Program-made: the position numbers and the translations under genes
DNA from: Rhodocyclales bacterium
Lineage (GTDB): Bacteria; Pseudomonadota; Gammaproteobacteria; Burkholderiales; Rhodocyclaceae
Direction: 5' to 3'
DNA length: 64,000 nucleotides
Assembly: GCA_016215645.1 (NCBI GenBank)
Contig: JACRIX010000066.1
Span: 1-64,000 of the forward strand
In this document: positions 51,923 to 63,497 of the stretch, piece by piece
Numbering within the stretch: the first letter of the stretch is position 1
How the letters are laid out: every line of letters starts with the position of its first letter
The notes under the pieces: generated by a model
What the model saw: the letters and a program-made list of their open reading frames with translations, nothing else
Database searches by the model: none
What the model was told of the DNA's origin: nothing

Positions 51923-54900
51923 TCATGCCGGCGCGTGGGCTTGTTCGCGAAACTCGCGCAGGATGGTAGCAGCCCCCTCGTATTCGAAAGCGTCGATGCG
52001 TACCTGCAAGGTATCCGCCGCTTCGCCGAGGACACTGGACAGCATCTCGGCCTCTTCCTTGGCAAGGTAGCTCGCCGCCATGTCCCCCTGTTCCAGCAGG
52101 GTTTCCAACCGTGCCAGGATTTCCGCAAAGCGTGCCGGCGTCTGCGAAATGCCGGCGTCCAGGGGATCGTCGACCGCGTGCTGGCGGATGCCCGTGACCA
52201 GTGCCGCCAGGTCTTCCGCGAGTGCTGCGCAGAGTTTGCCCACCACTTCGGCGCCGGCATCGTTCTCCAGTGCCATCAATACGGCGTTTGCCGCGTCTGA
52301 CAACCGCAAGGCGCCAAGCATGCCGGACGCCCCGCGCAGCGCATGCGCCAGGGGTTCGATGGCTTCCATCTGTCCTTTGCCGAGGAAGCGGAAAATCTGG
52401 TTGGCATGTTCCTGGTAGCCCTCGGCGAACAACACCAGCAGGCGGCTGTATTTGCCCACGTTGCCGCGCATGCTTGCCAGGCCGGCCGACAGGTCAAGTC
52501 CGGGTATGCAGGCCAGATGACGCTTGCGCTCGTCGTCGCTGAGTTTGGGCGTGAGCGGGGGCTCGGCCCTGGCAGGCTTGTGGACGGGGGCCGGCAGCCA
52601 TTTCATCAGCGCCGCATAGAACAGCTCGGGATTCACCGGCTTGGCGATAAAGTCATTCATTCCTGCCTCCATGCAGGTCTGACGGTCCTCGCTGAAGGCG
52701 TTGGCCGTCATGGCCAGAATCGGAACCGCAGCGTGGCTGGGCAGCAGGCGGATGGCCCGCGTTGCATCCAGCCCGTTCATCTGCGGCATCTGTACGTCCA
52801 TCAGGATCAGGTCATAGGCGATGTTCGAAGCCCTGGCCAGGGCTTCGCGCCCGTTTTTCGCCGTGTCGGCCTCAAGCCCGGCCGCGTGGATCAATTCGAG
52901 CGCGACTTCGCGGTTGACCGCATTGTCTTCCGCCAGCAGCAGGCGGGCGCCGGCATGGCGCCGGCGCAGCCGTGCCTCGGAACTGTCGTCTTCCATGGCG
53001 GCCTCGGCCTGCAGCACTGGCACGATGCCGTGGCCATGCTGCAAGCGCACGGTGAACCAGAAGGTACTGCCCTTGCCGACTTCGCTTTCGACGCCGGCAT
53101 CGCCATCCATCATGTAGGCCAGGCGCCGGCTGATGGCCAGGCCAAGACCGGTGCCGCCATAGGTGCGGGTGGTCGAGGCATCCGCCTGTACAAAGGCCTG
53201 GAACAGGCTCGATAGATGCTCGGCAGGTATGCCGATACCCGTATCCTGTACTTCGAAGCGGATGCGAACGCCTTCGTCATCGTCCGAAACCAGGAGCGCT
53301 CGCAGGTTGACCTCGCCCTGCTTGGTGAACTTGACGGCGTTGCCGGCATAGTTGAGCAGGGCCTGGCGCAGGCGCGTGGGGTCACCGCGCAGCCAGGCCG
53401 GGACGCCCTCGCAGTCGACATTTACCGCGATGTTCTTGGCGTGCGCCTGTTCCGAAATCAACGAGCGGGTGTGATCAAGAACGGCAGAAAGTGAAAAGTC
53501 CGTCTGTTCCAGTGCCAGCTTGCCGGATTCGATCTTCGACAGGTCGAGGATGTCGTTGATGATGGATAGCAGGTGCTCGGCGGCTTCGCTGATCCTGGTC
53601 AGTTTGTCCGACTGTTCTGCGGTCGGCTGGGTGCGCCGCAGGATGTAGGTCAGGCCGACGATGGCGTTCATCGGTGTGCGGATTTCGTGGCTCATGTTGG
53701 CCAGGAAGGCGCTCTTGGCGACGTTGGCCGCCTCGGCTTTCTCGCGCGCCTCTTCAAGCTGCGTCGTGCGTCTGGCAACGAGTTCTTCGAGGTGGTGGCG
53801 GTGCTCATCGAGTTCGCGGCCGACGCGTCGCTTCTCGGTGATGTCCTCCTTGACCGCCACATAGTGGGTGACGGCGCCATCGGCCTGGCGAATCGGCGTC
53901 ACGATGGCAAATTCGACGTATTCCTCGCCATTCTTGCGACGATTGAACAGCTCCCCTTTCCAGGGTTTTCCCTGAGAAAGGTGGTCCCACATGGCGAGGT
54001 AAGTCTCGCGTGGCGTGCGGCCGGAGTGCAGGATGCGCGGGTTCCGGCCAATCACTTCCTCGCGGCTATAGCCGGTGTTGCGCGAAAAAGCCTCATTCAC
54101 GTATTCGATCTCGGCGCGCATGTTGGTGATGACGATGCTTTCCGGGCTTTGCTCGACGGCGAGCGACAGCTTGCGCAGCATTTCATCCGATTCCTTGCGC
54201 TCGGTGACGTCGAGCATGATGCCGCGCAACCAGCGCGGCTTGCCGTCCTGCTCGACCACGGTGACCGTATCGTGCAGCCAGACCGTGCGGCCGTCACGGG
54301 CGATGAAGCGGTACTCGAATTCGTGTGGCTGCAGGCGTGCGGTGCAGTCGACACAGTATTGCGGCGCCCAGCTGACGTCGTCCGGGTGCATGTGCTGGAT
54401 CCAGAATCCGGGGCGCAGCCAGTCCTCGGTGGGGAAGCCGAACAGGCGCTCGGCCTGTTGGCTGACGAAGGTGTAGGTGAAACTCTCGGCGTCCGCTTCC
54501 CAGACGATGCCGTCGGTGGTGTTGACCAGGTCGCGAAAGCGTTGTTCGGATGCCTTGAGGACATGCTCGGCCTGCTTGCGCTCCGTGATGTCGCGGATGT
54601 AGGCGGTAAAGATGAAACCGCCTTCGTCCTGCAACGCCCCTATCGTCAGTTCGACCGGGAACTCCGTGCCATCGGCGCGCATGGCAAAGACTTCCAGGCG
54701 CTTTCCGATCACCTGGCGCTTGCCGGTCCGGATGAACCGGGCCAGTCCTGCGCGATGCATTTCGCGGAACTTCGGCGGAATGATCAGCTCGGAAAGATCG
54801 TGGCCGTGCGCCTGTTCCGCCGGGTACCAGAACATGGTTTCGGCGCTGGCGTTCCAGGTCATGACACGGCCTTCCTGATCCATGCCGATCACTGCGTCGA

Positions 54901-56587
54901 GTGCGGACTCGATCAGCAACTGGGCATGGGACAGCGATCCCTTGAGCGAGGCCGCCGTTGCCTTCAGGTCAAGTTCCATTTGCTTGCGTTCGGTGATGTC
55001 GCGGCCGATGCAGAAGCTGCCGATCACTTCGCCCTCGACGTCGTGCAGCGGCCCCTTGGTCGATAGCAGGAAGCGCAGTCCATCGCGGGCGCTGAGTTTC
55101 TCCTCGACGGTGATGGTGAGATTTTCCGTGCGCAAGCGGCGGTCCAGGGCGAGGATGGCTTGCGCTTCCTCGCCCGGCAACAATGCGGTGGCATCCTTGC
55201 CCAGCAAGCGGGATTCCTCGATATCGAAGAAGCGGCAGGCTGCCGGGTTGAACAGCAGGTAGCGCCCGGCCTCGTCCTTGACATAAATGATGTCATCGGA
55301 ACTGCGCACCAGATTGTCGAGCAATTCCAGGGATCGCAGCTTCTCGGCCTGGGCTTCACGTTGGCGCACGCTTTCCTGAAGTCGCTGGCGCTCGCGCATG
55401 ACGAAGACGCCGGCCACGGCCATGAACAGCGCCAGCAGTCCCGCCAGGGCCAGCCACAAGGCGTCGCGCCAGGCCTGGGCCAGCAGTTCGTCGCGATCCA
55501 TTTTGGCGATCAGGAACCAGTCCGTGGCGAGCACGGCCTGCGCCACGCCCATGACCGGTACGCCGCGATAGTCCTCTCCCTCGAAGAGTCGACCGGGTTT
55601 GATTTCGCCGCGCAATACTTGCGCCGCCAGCAGCTTCGGCGTGGCAATCGGGGCATGGAACCTGGCGGCGGCGTCGGCGCGGTGCAGCAGGTCATTGAGA
55701 TACATCACCTGGTCGCCATCGCGGCGGAATAGCAGGGTTTCCGCGCTGGCGCTGGGCACCGGCCAGGATTGCAGCAAAGGGAAGAGATAGATCGCCGGGT
55801 CAGTACGCAGGATGACCACCGGAGGATTCTGCTCACGCACCGCGAGCGGGGCAATGAAGTCGAGGCGCATGGTGCCGGCGGCGTCGCGATAGGGCGACGG
55901 ATTGGTGACGCGCCCGGTCGTGACGGACTCCCGAATCGCAGTCAGGAGCGAGGCTTGCAAGGGCGCGGCATTGCCTTCGGATTGCCAGATCACCCGACCC
56001 TGGACATCCGCCAGCAATATGCTCGAGTAATCCTTGGTGCTGCGGTACTGTTGCAGCAGCGCGGTCAATTCGGCGCGACTGGTGCTATCGCCAAAACGTG
56101 ACCAGCGCTGGTAACTGTCGGCGATGCGTTGATCGGCGGCGAGGAATTCTGCATCGCTCAGGCGCTCCTGCAACCAATCGGCGACTTGTCGGGTTTTTAC
56201 GTCGGCGATGGCCTGGACGCGCGATGCTTCGCTTTGGTATTGATGGTTGAACTGGACGCTGATCGCGAATGTCGTTGCCGCGATCACGACCAGGCCGATC
56301 AGTCCGGCGGGAATCAGCAGCGAGCGATTGTTGGAAAATTCGAACGCTGGAACCTGGCGCCGGTGCGCGTGGCGCGTGAGGACATAGAACAGCAACACCG
56401 CCGTGACGGCGATGAAAAGCCAGCCTTTCAGGGTGTTGGCAATGATGGCCTGGGACGGTTCCGGAAACATCATCGCCACGACCCGATCCGACATCAGGAT
56501 CCAGGTTGCGCCGATCGCGGCATAACCGAGCGCAATCGAGGCGGCGCCGATGCGGCTGCGCGGGCCGGGAGGGGCGGGGGTGTTCAT
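51923..56587 (-). CDS. Large hybrid sensor histidine kinase (Cache-PAS4-HK-REC-HPt)
   Basis: 1554 residues. Membrane helices about 15-33, 55-72, 92-112 and 376-398. A periplasmic Cache-type sensor covers about 115-370, and four PAS domains follow at about 425-537, 555-670, 682-798 and 805-920 (each ending RDITERK or similar). HisKA with the phospho-His at about 968 ([14 protein letters not shown]), HATPase (about 1065-1185; [17 protein letters not shown]), receiver with Asp about 1264 ([13 protein letters not shown]) and HPt with His about 1417 ([12 protein letters not shown]). A complete internal phosphorelay. It is 1 bp from the HD-GYP response regulator upstream. Confidence 0.92.
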   Translation of the reverse strand: MNTPAPPGPRSRIGAASIALGYAAIGATWILMSDRVVAMMFPEPSQAIIANTLKGWLFIAVTAVLLFYVLTRHAHRRQVPAFEFSNNRSLLIPAGLIGLVVIAATTFAISVQFNHQYQSEASRVQAIADVKTRQVADWLQERLSDAEFLAADQRIADSYQRWSRFGDSTSRAELTALLQQYRSTKDYSSILLADVQGRVIWQSEGNAAPLQASLLTAIRESVTTGRVTNPSPYRDAAGTMRLDFIAPLAVREQNPPVVILRTDPAIYLFPLLQSWPVPSASAETLLFRRDGDQVMYLNDLLHRADAAARFHAPIATPKLLAAQVLRGEIKPGRLFEGEDYRGVPVMGVAQAVLATDWFLIAKMDRDELLAQAWRDALWLALAGLLALFMAVAGVFVMRERQRLQESVRQREAQAEKLRSLELLDNLVRSSDDIIYVKDEAGRYLLFNPAACRFFDIEESRLLGKDATALLPGEEAQAILALDRRLRTENLTITVEEKLSARDGLRFLLSTKGPLHDVEGEVIGSFCIGRDITERKQMELDLKATAASLKGSLSHAQLLIESALDAVIGMDQEGRVMTWNASAETMFWYPAEQAHGHDLSELIIPPKFREMHRAGLARFIRTGKRQVIGKRLEVFAMRADGTEFPVELTIGALQDEGGFIFTAYIRDITERKQAEHVLKASEQRFRDLVNTTDGIVWEADAESFTYTFVSQQAERLFGFPTEDWLRPGFWIQHMHPDDVSWAPQYCVDCTARLQPHEFEYRFIARDGRTVWLHDTVTVVEQDGKPRWLRGIMLDVTERKESDEMLRKLSLAVEQSPESIVITNMRAEIEYVNEAFSRNTGYSREEVIGRNPRILHSGRTPRETYLAMWDHLSQGKPWKGELFNRRKNGEEYVEFAIVTPIRQADGAVTHYVAVKEDITEKRRVGRELDEHRHHLEELVARRTTQLEEAREKAEAANVAKSAFLANMSHEIRTPMNAIVGLTYILRRTQPTAEQSDKLTRISEAAEHLLSIINDILDLSKIESGKLALEQTDFSLSAVLDHTRSLISEQAHAKNIAVNVDCEGVPAWLRGDPTRLRQALLNYAGNAVKFTKQGEVNLRALLVSDDDEGVRIRFEVQDTGIGIPAEHLSSLFQAFVQADASTTRTYGGTGLGLAISRRLAYMMDGDAGVESEVGKGSTFWFTVRLQHGHGIVPVLQAEAAMEDDSSEARLRRRHAGARLLLAEDNAVNREVALELIHAAGLEADTAKNGREALARASNIAYDLILMDVQMPQMNGLDATRAIRLLPSHAAVPILAMTANAFSEDRQTCMEAGMNDFIAKPVNPELFYAALMKWLPAPVHKPARAEPPLTPKLSDDERKRHLACIPGLDLSAGLASMRGNVGKYSRLLVLFAEGYQEHANQIFRFLGKGQMEAIEPLAHALRGASGMLGALRLSDAANAVLMALENDAGAEVVGKLCAALAEDLAALVTGIRQHAVDDPLDAGISQTPARFAEILARLETLLEQGDMAASYLAKEEAEMLSSVLGEAADTLQVRIDAFEYEGAATILREFREQAHAPA

Positions 56588-56588
56588 G

Positions 56589-57728
56589 TCATCCGTCGCT
56601 GTGCTGCTCGGCGATGGCGGCGAACTCGCTGAAGCAGGCGAGGAAGATGTCGGTCACATCCGGATCGAACTGCTTGCCACGCTCGCCGACGATGATTTCA
56701 CGAACCTTGTCGATCGGCATCGGATCCTTGTACACCCGCTTCGATATGAGTGCGTCGAACACGTCGGCAATGGTCATCAGGCGGGCGGAAATGGGTATCG
56801 ATTCCGCGATCAACCCGTCGGGGTAGCCGCGACCATCCCAGCGCTCGTGATGCCAGTGCGCGACTTCCTTGGCCAGTGCAAGGAATTCGACCGGATGGGC
56901 GATGTCGCGTTCGGCCTGCTCGATGGCGTCGCTGCCCAGCCGGGAATGGGTTTTCATGATCTCCCATTCTTCCGGCGTGAGTTTGCCGGGCTTTTGCAGG
57001 ATCGAATCCGGAATGCCGACCTTGCCGATGTCGTGCAGCGGCGCCGAGTCGGCGAGCATCTTGATGTATCCGTCGGTGAGGGTTTCGGCGAAACACTCGT
57101 GGTGCTGCAGTTTGATTGCCAACAGGCGCACGTAGCCCTGGGTGCGCAAGATGTGGTTGCCGGTTTCCGGATCACGGGTTTCGGCAAGATGCGCGAGGGC
57201 GCGGATGCTCGCGGCCTGGATCAGTTCGTTCTCTTCCATGCGCCGCGCCACTTCCGCTTCCAGCGCCGCGTTCTGGTCGCGCAACCAATTGGTGGCGATT
57301 CGGGCCAGCAACTGGTTGCGGACCCGGGCCAGTACCACGTCGGGCTTGATCGGCTTGGCGATGTAGTCGGCCGCGCCATGCTGGAACCCGCGCTCTTCGT
57401 CGCGGGCGTTGTCCAGGGCGGTAAGGAATATGACCGGAATGGTGATCGTCGCCGGGTCCTTGCGCAAGGTGGCCAGCACCTGGTAGCCGTCCATTTCCGG
57501 CATCATCACGTCGAGCAGGATCAAGGCCGGCTGGGGATCCTGGGTGGCGTAACGCAGGGCCGCACGGCCTGAAGTCGCCGCCTTGACCTGGTAGCCGGCA
57601 CCGTGCAGCAGGTCGCCGAGCACGGCCAGGTTCGCCGGCACGTCATCGACGATCAGGATCAGCGATCCCTTGACGGCATCGTCCGAGCTGGATGGGTCGC
57701 AGCGGGTGAAATCGATTGGAATGTTCAT
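56589..57728 (-). CDS. HD-GYP response regulator (cyclic-di-GMP phosphodiesterase)
   Basis: 379 residues from ATG 57728. Receiver (about 20-140; Asp of [15 protein letters not shown]) followed by HD-GYP (about 165-365; [66 protein letters not shown]). All catalytic motifs are intact. It lies between a heme-c chemoreceptor (4 bp) and the hybrid kinase (1 bp), so it is a likely output of one or the other, lowering c-di-GMP on stimulus. Confidence 0.94.
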   Translation of the reverse strand: MNIPIDFTRCDPSSSDDAVKGSLILIVDDVPANLAVLGDLLHGAGYQVKAATSGRAALRYATQDPQPALILLDVMMPEMDGYQVLATLRKDPATITIPVIFLTALDNARDEERGFQHGAADYIAKPIKPDVVLARVRNQLLARIATNWLRDQNAALEAEVARRMEENELIQAASIRALAHLAETRDPETGNHILRTQGYVRLLAIKLQHHECFAETLTDGYIKMLADSAPLHDIGKVGIPDSILQKPGKLTPEEWEIMKTHSRLGSDAIEQAERDIAHPVEFLALAKEVAHWHHERWDGRGYPDGLIAESIPISARLMTIADVFDALISKRVYKDPMPIDKVREIIVGERGKQFDPDVTDIFLACFSEFAAIAEQHSDG

Positions 57729-57732
57729 GGTG

Positions 57733-59268
57733 CTAGCGCTTCCTGGCCAAAATCGGCGTGGCGTCAGCGCCGACTTTGAAGAACTCCATGAGCTCCTGGA
57801 GTTGCGCTGCCTGGCCGCCCATCTCTTCGGCGGTGGCGGCGAGTTCCTCGGACGCCGAGGCATTCTGCTGGGTGACCTGGTTCAGTTGGCCCATGGCGCC
57901 GTTGATCCGGCTCACGCCCGACAGTTGCTCCTGGCTGGCGGCAGCAATCTCCTGCACCAGACCCGAGGTCTTGCGAATCGTGGGCACCATTTCGTCGAGC
58001 ACGCGACCGGCCCTTTCCGCCGTGTTGACGCTGGTCGTGGCGAGTTGCCCGATTTCCTGCGCCGCCACCTGGCTGCGTTCGGCAAGCTTGCGCACTTCGG
58101 CGGCAACCACCGCAAAGCCCTTGCCATGCACGCCGGCGCGCGCCGCTTCGATTGCGGCGTTCAAGGCCAGCAGGTTGGTCTGGTAGGCAATGTCGTCGAC
58201 GATGCCGATCTTGTCGGCGATGGACTTCATGGCATCAATGGTGTCTTTCACCGCCGCGCCACCCTGTTCGGCCTCGGCGGATGACTGGGTGGCCATGTTG
58301 TCGGTGACTTTGGCGTTTTCGGTGTTTTGCGTGATGCTGACGGTCATTTGCGCCATCGACGCTGTCGTTTTTTCCACCGCCGCCGCCTGTTCGGACGATG
58401 CCGTGGACAGCATCTGCGCGGTCGCCGAGACCTGCTGCGAGGAGTTCACCAGAACGTCCGCGCTTTGCCTGACCTCGCCGATGATGCGGGCCAGGGCCTC
58501 ACTGGTTTTGCGGATCGCGAACAACAAGCTGCCGTGGTCACCTTTGGGCAGTACGATGTCGTCGCTCAGGTCACCGTCGGCGAGGCGGTGCATCACCTCG
58601 ACGGTGTAGGCGGGCTCGCCGCCGAGCACACGACGGAGGAAGCGCTGGATGGCGAACGCCAGCAATGCCAGCAGGGGCAGGGAGACGAGTGCGGCAATCA
58701 ATGCGCTGGTCTGCACGAAAGAGCGAGCGGCAACGTCGACCTTGTCGAGCTTGATCTGCATGCTGACGGCGCCGAGGACGGTTCCTTCCGCGACCTGGTG
58801 GCAGGTGGTGCAGTCCTTGCCGAGGTAGTTTTTCAACGCCAGGATGGGGGTGACGACGTGCAGATAGTTGCCGTTCTTCCCGTCCTGTTCCTCGTGCGCA
58901 GTGACTTTGCCGCTGGCGAGCGCCTGCTTTTCCAGCGCGTCCGGAACGTGGTCCTTGACGGTCCCGGGGCCAAACACCTTGATCAGGGATTCGCCGCGAA
59001 TCACCTTGAGCTTGCGCAGGACCGTCAGCTCCTGGATCTGGTCAAGGAATACATCGCGTTGGCCGATGCTGCCGGTGATCATCATGCCGGTGAGACCGGC
59101 CATGGTCATCTCGTGGATGCTGGTGGCGACGTCGCCGGCCTGCTCGATGGCATTGGCCCGATTGATGCGGGATTGCCAGGTGATGGTTCCCACCAGCACC
59201 AACACCAGCATCATCGATACCAGCGCCGCGAGGCGCATCCAGACGGGAATCGCGGCAGGGCGGTTCAT
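57733..59268 (-). CDS. Chemoreceptor with periplasmic heme-c binding domain
   Basis: 511 residues. Helices at about 11-30 and 187-208 enclose a periplasmic domain containing Cys153-Thr-Thr-Cys156-His157 ([12 protein letters not shown]), a c-type heme attachment motif followed by [10 protein letters not shown], as in Tll0287-like/DUF3365 heme-PAS folds. Then HAMP-like region and MCP signalling hairpin ([47 protein letters not shown]). A redox, oxygen or NO sensor for taxis is likely. The C-terminal tail holds a dispersed-repeat copy and no CheR-docking pentapeptide. Confidence 0.9.
   Translation of the reverse strand: MNRPAAIPVWMRLAALVSMMLVLVLVGTITWQSRINRANAIEQAGDVATSIHEMTMAGLTGMMITGSIGQRDVFLDQIQELTVLRKLKVIRGESLIKVFGPGTVKDHVPDALEKQALASGKVTAHEEQDGKNGNYLHVVTPILALKNYLGKDCTTCHQVAEGTVLGAVSMQIKLDKVDVAARSFVQTSALIAALVSLPLLALLAFAIQRFLRRVLGGEPAYTVEVMHRLADGDLSDDIVLPKGDHGSLLFAIRKTSEALARIIGEVRQSADVLVNSSQQVSATAQMLSTASSEQAAAVEKTTASMAQMTVSITQNTENAKVTDNMATQSSAEAEQGGAAVKDTIDAMKSIADKIGIVDDIAYQTNLLALNAAIEAARAGVHGKGFAVVAAEVRKLAERSQVAAQEIGQLATTSVNTAERAGRVLDEMVPTIRKTSGLVQEIAAASQEQLSGVSRINGAMGQLNQVTQQNASASEELAATAEEMGGQAAQLQELMEFFKVGADATPILARKR
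57750..57779 (+). repeat. Dispersed 30-bp repeat, copy 8 (3' end of heme receptor gene)
   Basis: AAATCGGCGTGGCGT followed by CAGCGCCGACTTTGA, antisense to the gene; on the coding strand it gives the tail [10 protein letters not shown]. Confidence 0.65.
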
Positions 59269-59285
59269 GGCAAATCCACTTGTCC

Positions 59286-61175
59286 TCAGTCCGCCTGGGC
59301 CAGCGCAGCGCCGGACGGCTCCGGCAGTTTGAAAAATTCCATCAGCTCCTGGAGCTCGGCGGCCTGTCCGCCCATTTCCTCCGCCGTGGCGGCCAGTTCC
59401 TCGGAGGCCGAGGCATTCTGTTGCGTGGCCTTGTTGAGTTGGCCCATGGCGCCGTTGATCTGGCTGACGCCGGTCGATTGTTCTTCGCTGGCGCCGGCGA
59501 TTTCCTGCACCAGGTCGGATGTCTTGCGAATGGTGGGCACCATTTCGTCGAGCACCCGGCCGGCCTTCTCGGCGGTGTTCACGCTGGCATTGGCCAACTG
59601 GCCGATTTCTTGCGCCGCGATCTGGCTGCGTTCGGCGAGCTTGCGTACTTCGGCGGCGACCACCGCGAAGCCCTTGCCATGTTCGCCGGCCCGCGCCGCT
59701 TCAATCGCGGCGTTGAGCGCCAGCAGGTTGGTCTGGTAGGCGATGTCGTCGACAATGCCGATCTTGCCGGCAATGGAATTCATGGCGGCGACGGTTTCCT
59801 TGACGGTCTCGCCGCCGCTTGCCGCCTCGGTGGCCGAGCGTGCCGCCATGGCATCGGTGACACGTGCATTTTCGGTGTTCTGGCTGATCGACGCCGCCAT
59901 CTGTTCCACGCTGGCCGTGGTCTGCTCGACTGCGGCAGCCTGCTCGGAGGACGACTGGGACAGCGACTGCGCTGTGGCCGATACCTGTCCGGCGGCGCTG
60001 TTGAGCGAATCGGCGGCGATTCTGACATTGCCGATGGTGCGCGACAGCTTTTCCACGGTGCGTGCAACGGAATCCTGCAAGTCGCCGATCTCATCCTTGC
60101 GGTCGACGCGCACCGTGATCCGCAGGTCGCCCTCGGAAAGACTGCGGGCCGCCACCGACGCCGCATGTACGTCGCGCAGCATCCGCGTCAGCAGCCGCAC
60201 ATAGACGACCGCAAGCACGACCAGGATCACCGACCAGCCGACTGCCCAGGCAAGACCGCGCCTGGTACTCGAAACCAGTTGCGCGCTGCTGGCGGCAATG
60301 TCGGTGGCCAGCCGGTCTTCGATCGCCTTCATGCCGTCGATCTTGGCCGTGATCGTGGTGAACCAGGTCGCCGGTTCGACCTCGAAGTTGCCCAGGAACG
60401 CCTGCTCGTTGGCAATGCCGCGCATGCGCAAGGTCTCTTGTGCCGGCTTTGATGCCAGCAATTCGTCAAGCGCCTTTACCGCCGCTGGATCGGCCAGATC
60501 GCGGAATTGCGCAAGGTAGTGGTCCTGCGCCGTGATCAGGCGTTGCAGGCGCTGGAACAGGCTGACGGTCAGCGGCTGGTTGGCGGAAAAAATGCCGTTG
60601 ACGGTGGCACGCTCCCGACCGGCCTGCTCCTTGGCCGCAAGGAACATCGAATAGGCCGAGAAGGCACGCAGCATCTGGATTTCATCGATGGTCGCGACCA
60701 CGCCGGACACGGCGGTCAGATAGTTGTCGATGGTGCCGGTATAGAAGGCGAAAGAGGCGGGGCCGGCCAGCTTGAGGCCCGATATGTCACCGCGCCTGGC
60801 CTCCAGCGCGGCACTGGCGTCGTTGGCCTTGCGCAGGTTGGCAGCCACCGTGGGAGGCAGTTCATCGCTGCGCGCCGAAAGGATCTCGCTCAGTGCCTTG
60901 CGCCGTGCGTCGGAATCGCGGCGCTGCTTGTCCAGCGCATCGCGAAACTTCTCGCCCCTGGAACCGATGAAACCTGCCGAAAGCCCGCGTTCCTTTTGCA
61001 ACTCATGCACCAGGGCACTCGCCGCGACGGAAACCTCGGCAACGGCGGTGATCCGGTTGCCCTCGCGCAGTTGGAGCAAGCCGTTCTTGATGGCCTCACC
61101 CAGGTTCCATAGCAGACCAATGGCAAGGACAGCAAACAACAGCAACAGACGGACGCGAATCGATTTCAGGTTCAT
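59286..61175 (-). CDS. Chemoreceptor with nitrate/nitrite-sensing NIT domain
   Basis: 629 residues from ATG 61175 (AGGAAG 6 bp upstream). Membrane helices about 8-28 and 308-330 flank a NIT-type helical sensor (about 40-290; [36 protein letters not shown], with the conserved QKERG segment). A HAMP domain and MCP signalling hairpin follow, very close in sequence to the neighbouring receptors. NIT domains are proposed to detect nitrate and nitrite, which would fit a denitrifying lifestyle. Its ATG lies 29 bp after the cheW stop. Confidence 0.9.
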   Translation of the reverse strand: MNLKSIRVRLLLLFAVLAIGLLWNLGEAIKNGLLQLREGNRITAVAEVSVAASALVHELQKERGLSAGFIGSRGEKFRDALDKQRRDSDARRKALSEILSARSDELPPTVAANLRKANDASAALEARRGDISGLKLAGPASFAFYTGTIDNYLTAVSGVVATIDEIQMLRAFSAYSMFLAAKEQAGRERATVNGIFSANQPLTVSLFQRLQRLITAQDHYLAQFRDLADPAAVKALDELLASKPAQETLRMRGIANEQAFLGNFEVEPATWFTTITAKIDGMKAIEDRLATDIAASSAQLVSSTRRGLAWAVGWSVILVVLAVVYVRLLTRMLRDVHAASVAARSLSEGDLRITVRVDRKDEIGDLQDSVARTVEKLSRTIGNVRIAADSLNSAAGQVSATAQSLSQSSSEQAAAVEQTTASVEQMAASISQNTENARVTDAMAARSATEAASGGETVKETVAAMNSIAGKIGIVDDIAYQTNLLALNAAIEAARAGEHGKGFAVVAAEVRKLAERSQIAAQEIGQLANASVNTAEKAGRVLDEMVPTIRKTSDLVQEIAGASEEQSTGVSQINGAMGQLNKATQQNASASEELAATAEEMGGQAAELQELMEFFKLPEPSGAALAQAD

Positions 61176-61204
61176 GGTTCTTCCTGACGTGCTGGTTCGG
61201 CGGA

Positions 61205-61768
61205 TCAAACTCCGGCGGTGGTTTGGGCGCCGCGGTCGGATACCGTGGCCAGCGTGGCGATCTCGTCGACCGAGAGCACCTTCTGGATGTCGAGGATGAT
61301 CACGAACTTGCCGGCGATCTTGCCCATGCCGGCGATGAAGTCGGCGCGGATCTTGGCGCCGAAGCTGGGTGCCGGCTCGATGTCGGCGCTGGACACTTCC
61401 AGCACCTCGGACACGGCATCGACCACGATGCCGATGTCGTGGTGCTCGTCCTCATGCACCAGCTCGATGATCACGATGCAGGTCCGGCGCGAGGTCTCGG
61501 TGGTGCGGCCGCCGAAGCGGGCCGAGAGGTCGATCACCGGCACCACGCTGCCGCGCAGGTTGATCACGCCGCGGATGAAGGCCGGCATCATCGGGATCTC
61601 GGTGAGCTGGCCGTACTCGATGATCTCCTTGACGTTGAGGATGCCCACCGCGTACATCTCGCCGGAGAGCAGGAAGGTCAGGTACTGCTGAATATCCACC
61701 GCGCTGCCGGTGACGACCGTCGGCGGTTTTCCGCGCACGGCGGGGGCTTGCTGAATGACTTGTCCCAT
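61205..61768 (-). CDS. cheW: Chemotaxis coupling protein CheW
   Basis: 187 residues, slightly longer than the usual 150-165 because of an N-terminal extension (about 1-24, MGQVIQQAPAVRGKPPTVVTG). The SH3-like core (YLTFLLSGEMYAVGILNVKEIIEYGQLTEIPMMPAFIRGVINLRGSVVPVIDLSARFG) is canonical. It links the receptors of this operon to the second CheA encoded just upstream. The 29-bp gaps on both sides are consistent with one operon. Confidence 0.96.
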   Translation of the reverse strand: MGQVIQQAPAVRGKPPTVVTGSAVDIQQYLTFLLSGEMYAVGILNVKEIIEYGQLTEIPMMPAFIRGVINLRGSVVPVIDLSARFGGRTTETSRRTCIVIIELVHEDEHHDIGIVVDAVSEVLEVSSADIEPAPSFGAKIRADFIAGMGKIAGKFVIILDIQKVLSVDEIATLATVSDRGAQTTAGV

Positions 61769-61797
61769 GATGGGTCTCCTTTGTCGGGTCGGCGGAT

Positions 61798-63435
61798 TTA
61801 GAAGCGCTCGAAATCGCCTTCGGTGGCAGGGGACGCCTGGCGGGCCGGGCGTGCCGCGGTGCGCGGGGCGGCGACGGCCACGGTAGCGGCCGGACGGGCC
61901 TTCTTCGCCGTGCTGCCAGCGCCGACTCTTGCCTGCGATTCAATCTTGAAGAACCCCATCAGTTCCTGGAGTTGCGCCGCCTGGCCACCCATTTCCTCGG
62001 AGGTGGCCGCCAGTTCTTCGGAGGCACTGGCGTTCTGTTGCGTAGCCTTGTTCAGCTGCCCCATCGCGCCATTGATCTGGCCCACGCCCTGGCTTTGTTC
62101 CTGACTTGCCGCGGCGATTTCCTGAACGAGGTCCGAGGTCTTCTTGATGCTGGGCACCATTTCGTCGAGCAGCTTGCCGGCCTGCTCGGCCATCTTGACG
62201 CTGGAGCCGGCGAGTTGCCCGATCTCCTGTGCGGCAACCTGGCTCCTTTCGGCCAGCTTCCTGACTTCGGCGGCGACGACGGCAAAGCCCTTGCCGTGTT
62301 CGCCGGCGCGGGCCGCTTCGATCGCGGCATTCAGCGCCAGCAGGTTGGTCTGGTAGGCGATGTCGTCGATGATGCCAATTTTGCCGGCGATGGACTTCAT
62401 GGCCTCCACCGTGTCCTTCACCGCCGTGCCGCCCTGTTCGGCTTCGACCGAGGACTGGGTGGCCATGTTGTCGGTGACCTTGGCGTTCTCGGTGTTCTGG
62501 GTGATGGAAGCGGTCATCTGTTCGATGCTGGCGGTGGTTTCTTCCACCGAGGCGGCCTGCTCGGAACTCGATTGCGAGAGCGACTGCGCGGTGGCGGACA
62601 CCTGGCCGGCGGCGTTGGCCAGCGCATCGGCCGCGCCCTTCACTTCGCCGATGATCTGGTTCAGCTTGGCAATCAGGCCTTGCTGCGCGGTGAGCATCTG
62701 GCCGATTTCGTCAGTGCTGACATTGTCGATGCGAACCGTCAGGTCGCCGTCCGCCATGCGTTGGGTAAGCCCCAGCGCCTCATTGACCGGACGGGTGATG
62801 CTGCGCGTGATGAAAAAGGCCAGCAAGGCGCCAAGTACAAAGGCGGCGAGCGCCAGGCTGATGATCAGGGTGCGTGTTTCGTTCGCCAGTTTCTCGGCAT
62901 CGTTTCCCAACTGCTTCGCCACTTCGGTCTGGAAGGCGATGAAATCGTTACCGGCCTTGGTGAAGTTGTTGAAGGCCGGTCGGTAGGTGTCATTGAAGAC
63001 TTTCAGTGCATCGGCCCAGTTACTTGCCTTGATGTGCTCCTCGAGCTTCAAGGAACTGGCCACGTAGGGCTTGCGCGTCTCGAATACCTGTTCCAGGGTG
63101 GCCTTGCCCTTATCGCTGAATTGCATGCCCTTCAGTTTCTCCAGCGTAATACCGACCTCCTTGCGCGTTTCTTCGGCACGTGCCATTTCGGTTCGAGTCA
63201 CGTCGTCGCTTTGGGCAATCAGCATGTTGCGATGAAAGCGGCCGACGCGATTGATGTTGATGATGGCGGAGTTGGCCAGTTCGGTCTTGACGTTCTTGTC
63301 GGTCACAAGGTCTTCGATTTCCCTGTCCAGATCATTGACGCGCAGTACGCCAATGGTGGCAACGGCGGCCAGCAGCAACAGGATGATGGCAAAGCCGATG
63401 CCAAGACGGACGCCGATTTTTAGCTGATTTAGCAT
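61798..63435 (-). CDS. Chemoreceptor (four-helix-bundle sensor) with C-terminal tether
   Basis: 545 residues. Helices at about 8-32 and 188-212 flank a periplasmic 4HB_MCP-type domain; HAMP about 213-265; methylation helices and signalling tip ([44 protein letters not shown]). After the signalling region comes an Ala/Pro/Lys-rich tether of about 35 residues ending in DFERF, which fits the x-[FWYH]-x-x-[FWYH] pattern of CheR-docking pentapeptides (NWETF-like). The other two receptors of this operon lack it. Confidence 0.93.
   Translation of the reverse strand: MLNQLKIGVRLGIGFAIILLLLAAVATIGVLRVNDLDREIEDLVTDKNVKTELANSAIININRVGRFHRNMLIAQSDDVTRTEMARAEETRKEVGITLEKLKGMQFSDKGKATLEQVFETRKPYVASSLKLEEHIKASNWADALKVFNDTYRPAFNNFTKAGNDFIAFQTEVAKQLGNDAEKLANETRTLIISLALAAFVLGALLAFFITRSITRPVNEALGLTQRMADGDLTVRIDNVSTDEIGQMLTAQQGLIAKLNQIIGEVKGAADALANAAGQVSATAQSLSQSSSEQAASVEETTASIEQMTASITQNTENAKVTDNMATQSSVEAEQGGTAVKDTVEAMKSIAGKIGIIDDIAYQTNLLALNAAIEAARAGEHGKGFAVVAAEVRKLAERSQVAAQEIGQLAGSSVKMAEQAGKLLDEMVPSIKKTSDLVQEIAAASQEQSQGVGQINGAMGQLNKATQQNASASEELAATSEEMGGQAAQLQELMGFFKIESQARVGAGSTAKKARPAATVAVAAPRTAARPARQASPATEGDFERF
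61902..61931 (+). repeat. Dispersed 30-bp repeat, copy 9 (receptor tether)
   Basis: TTCGCCGTGCTGC followed by CAGCGCCGACTCTTG, antisense to the gene; it encodes the start of the flexible tether ([12 protein letters not shown]). Confidence 0.68.
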
Positions 63436-63497
63436 TTTCTTGTTCCCTGATGTGTGGCAGAAATATATGGGTGGAGGTTTGATATGCCCAGTGCACC

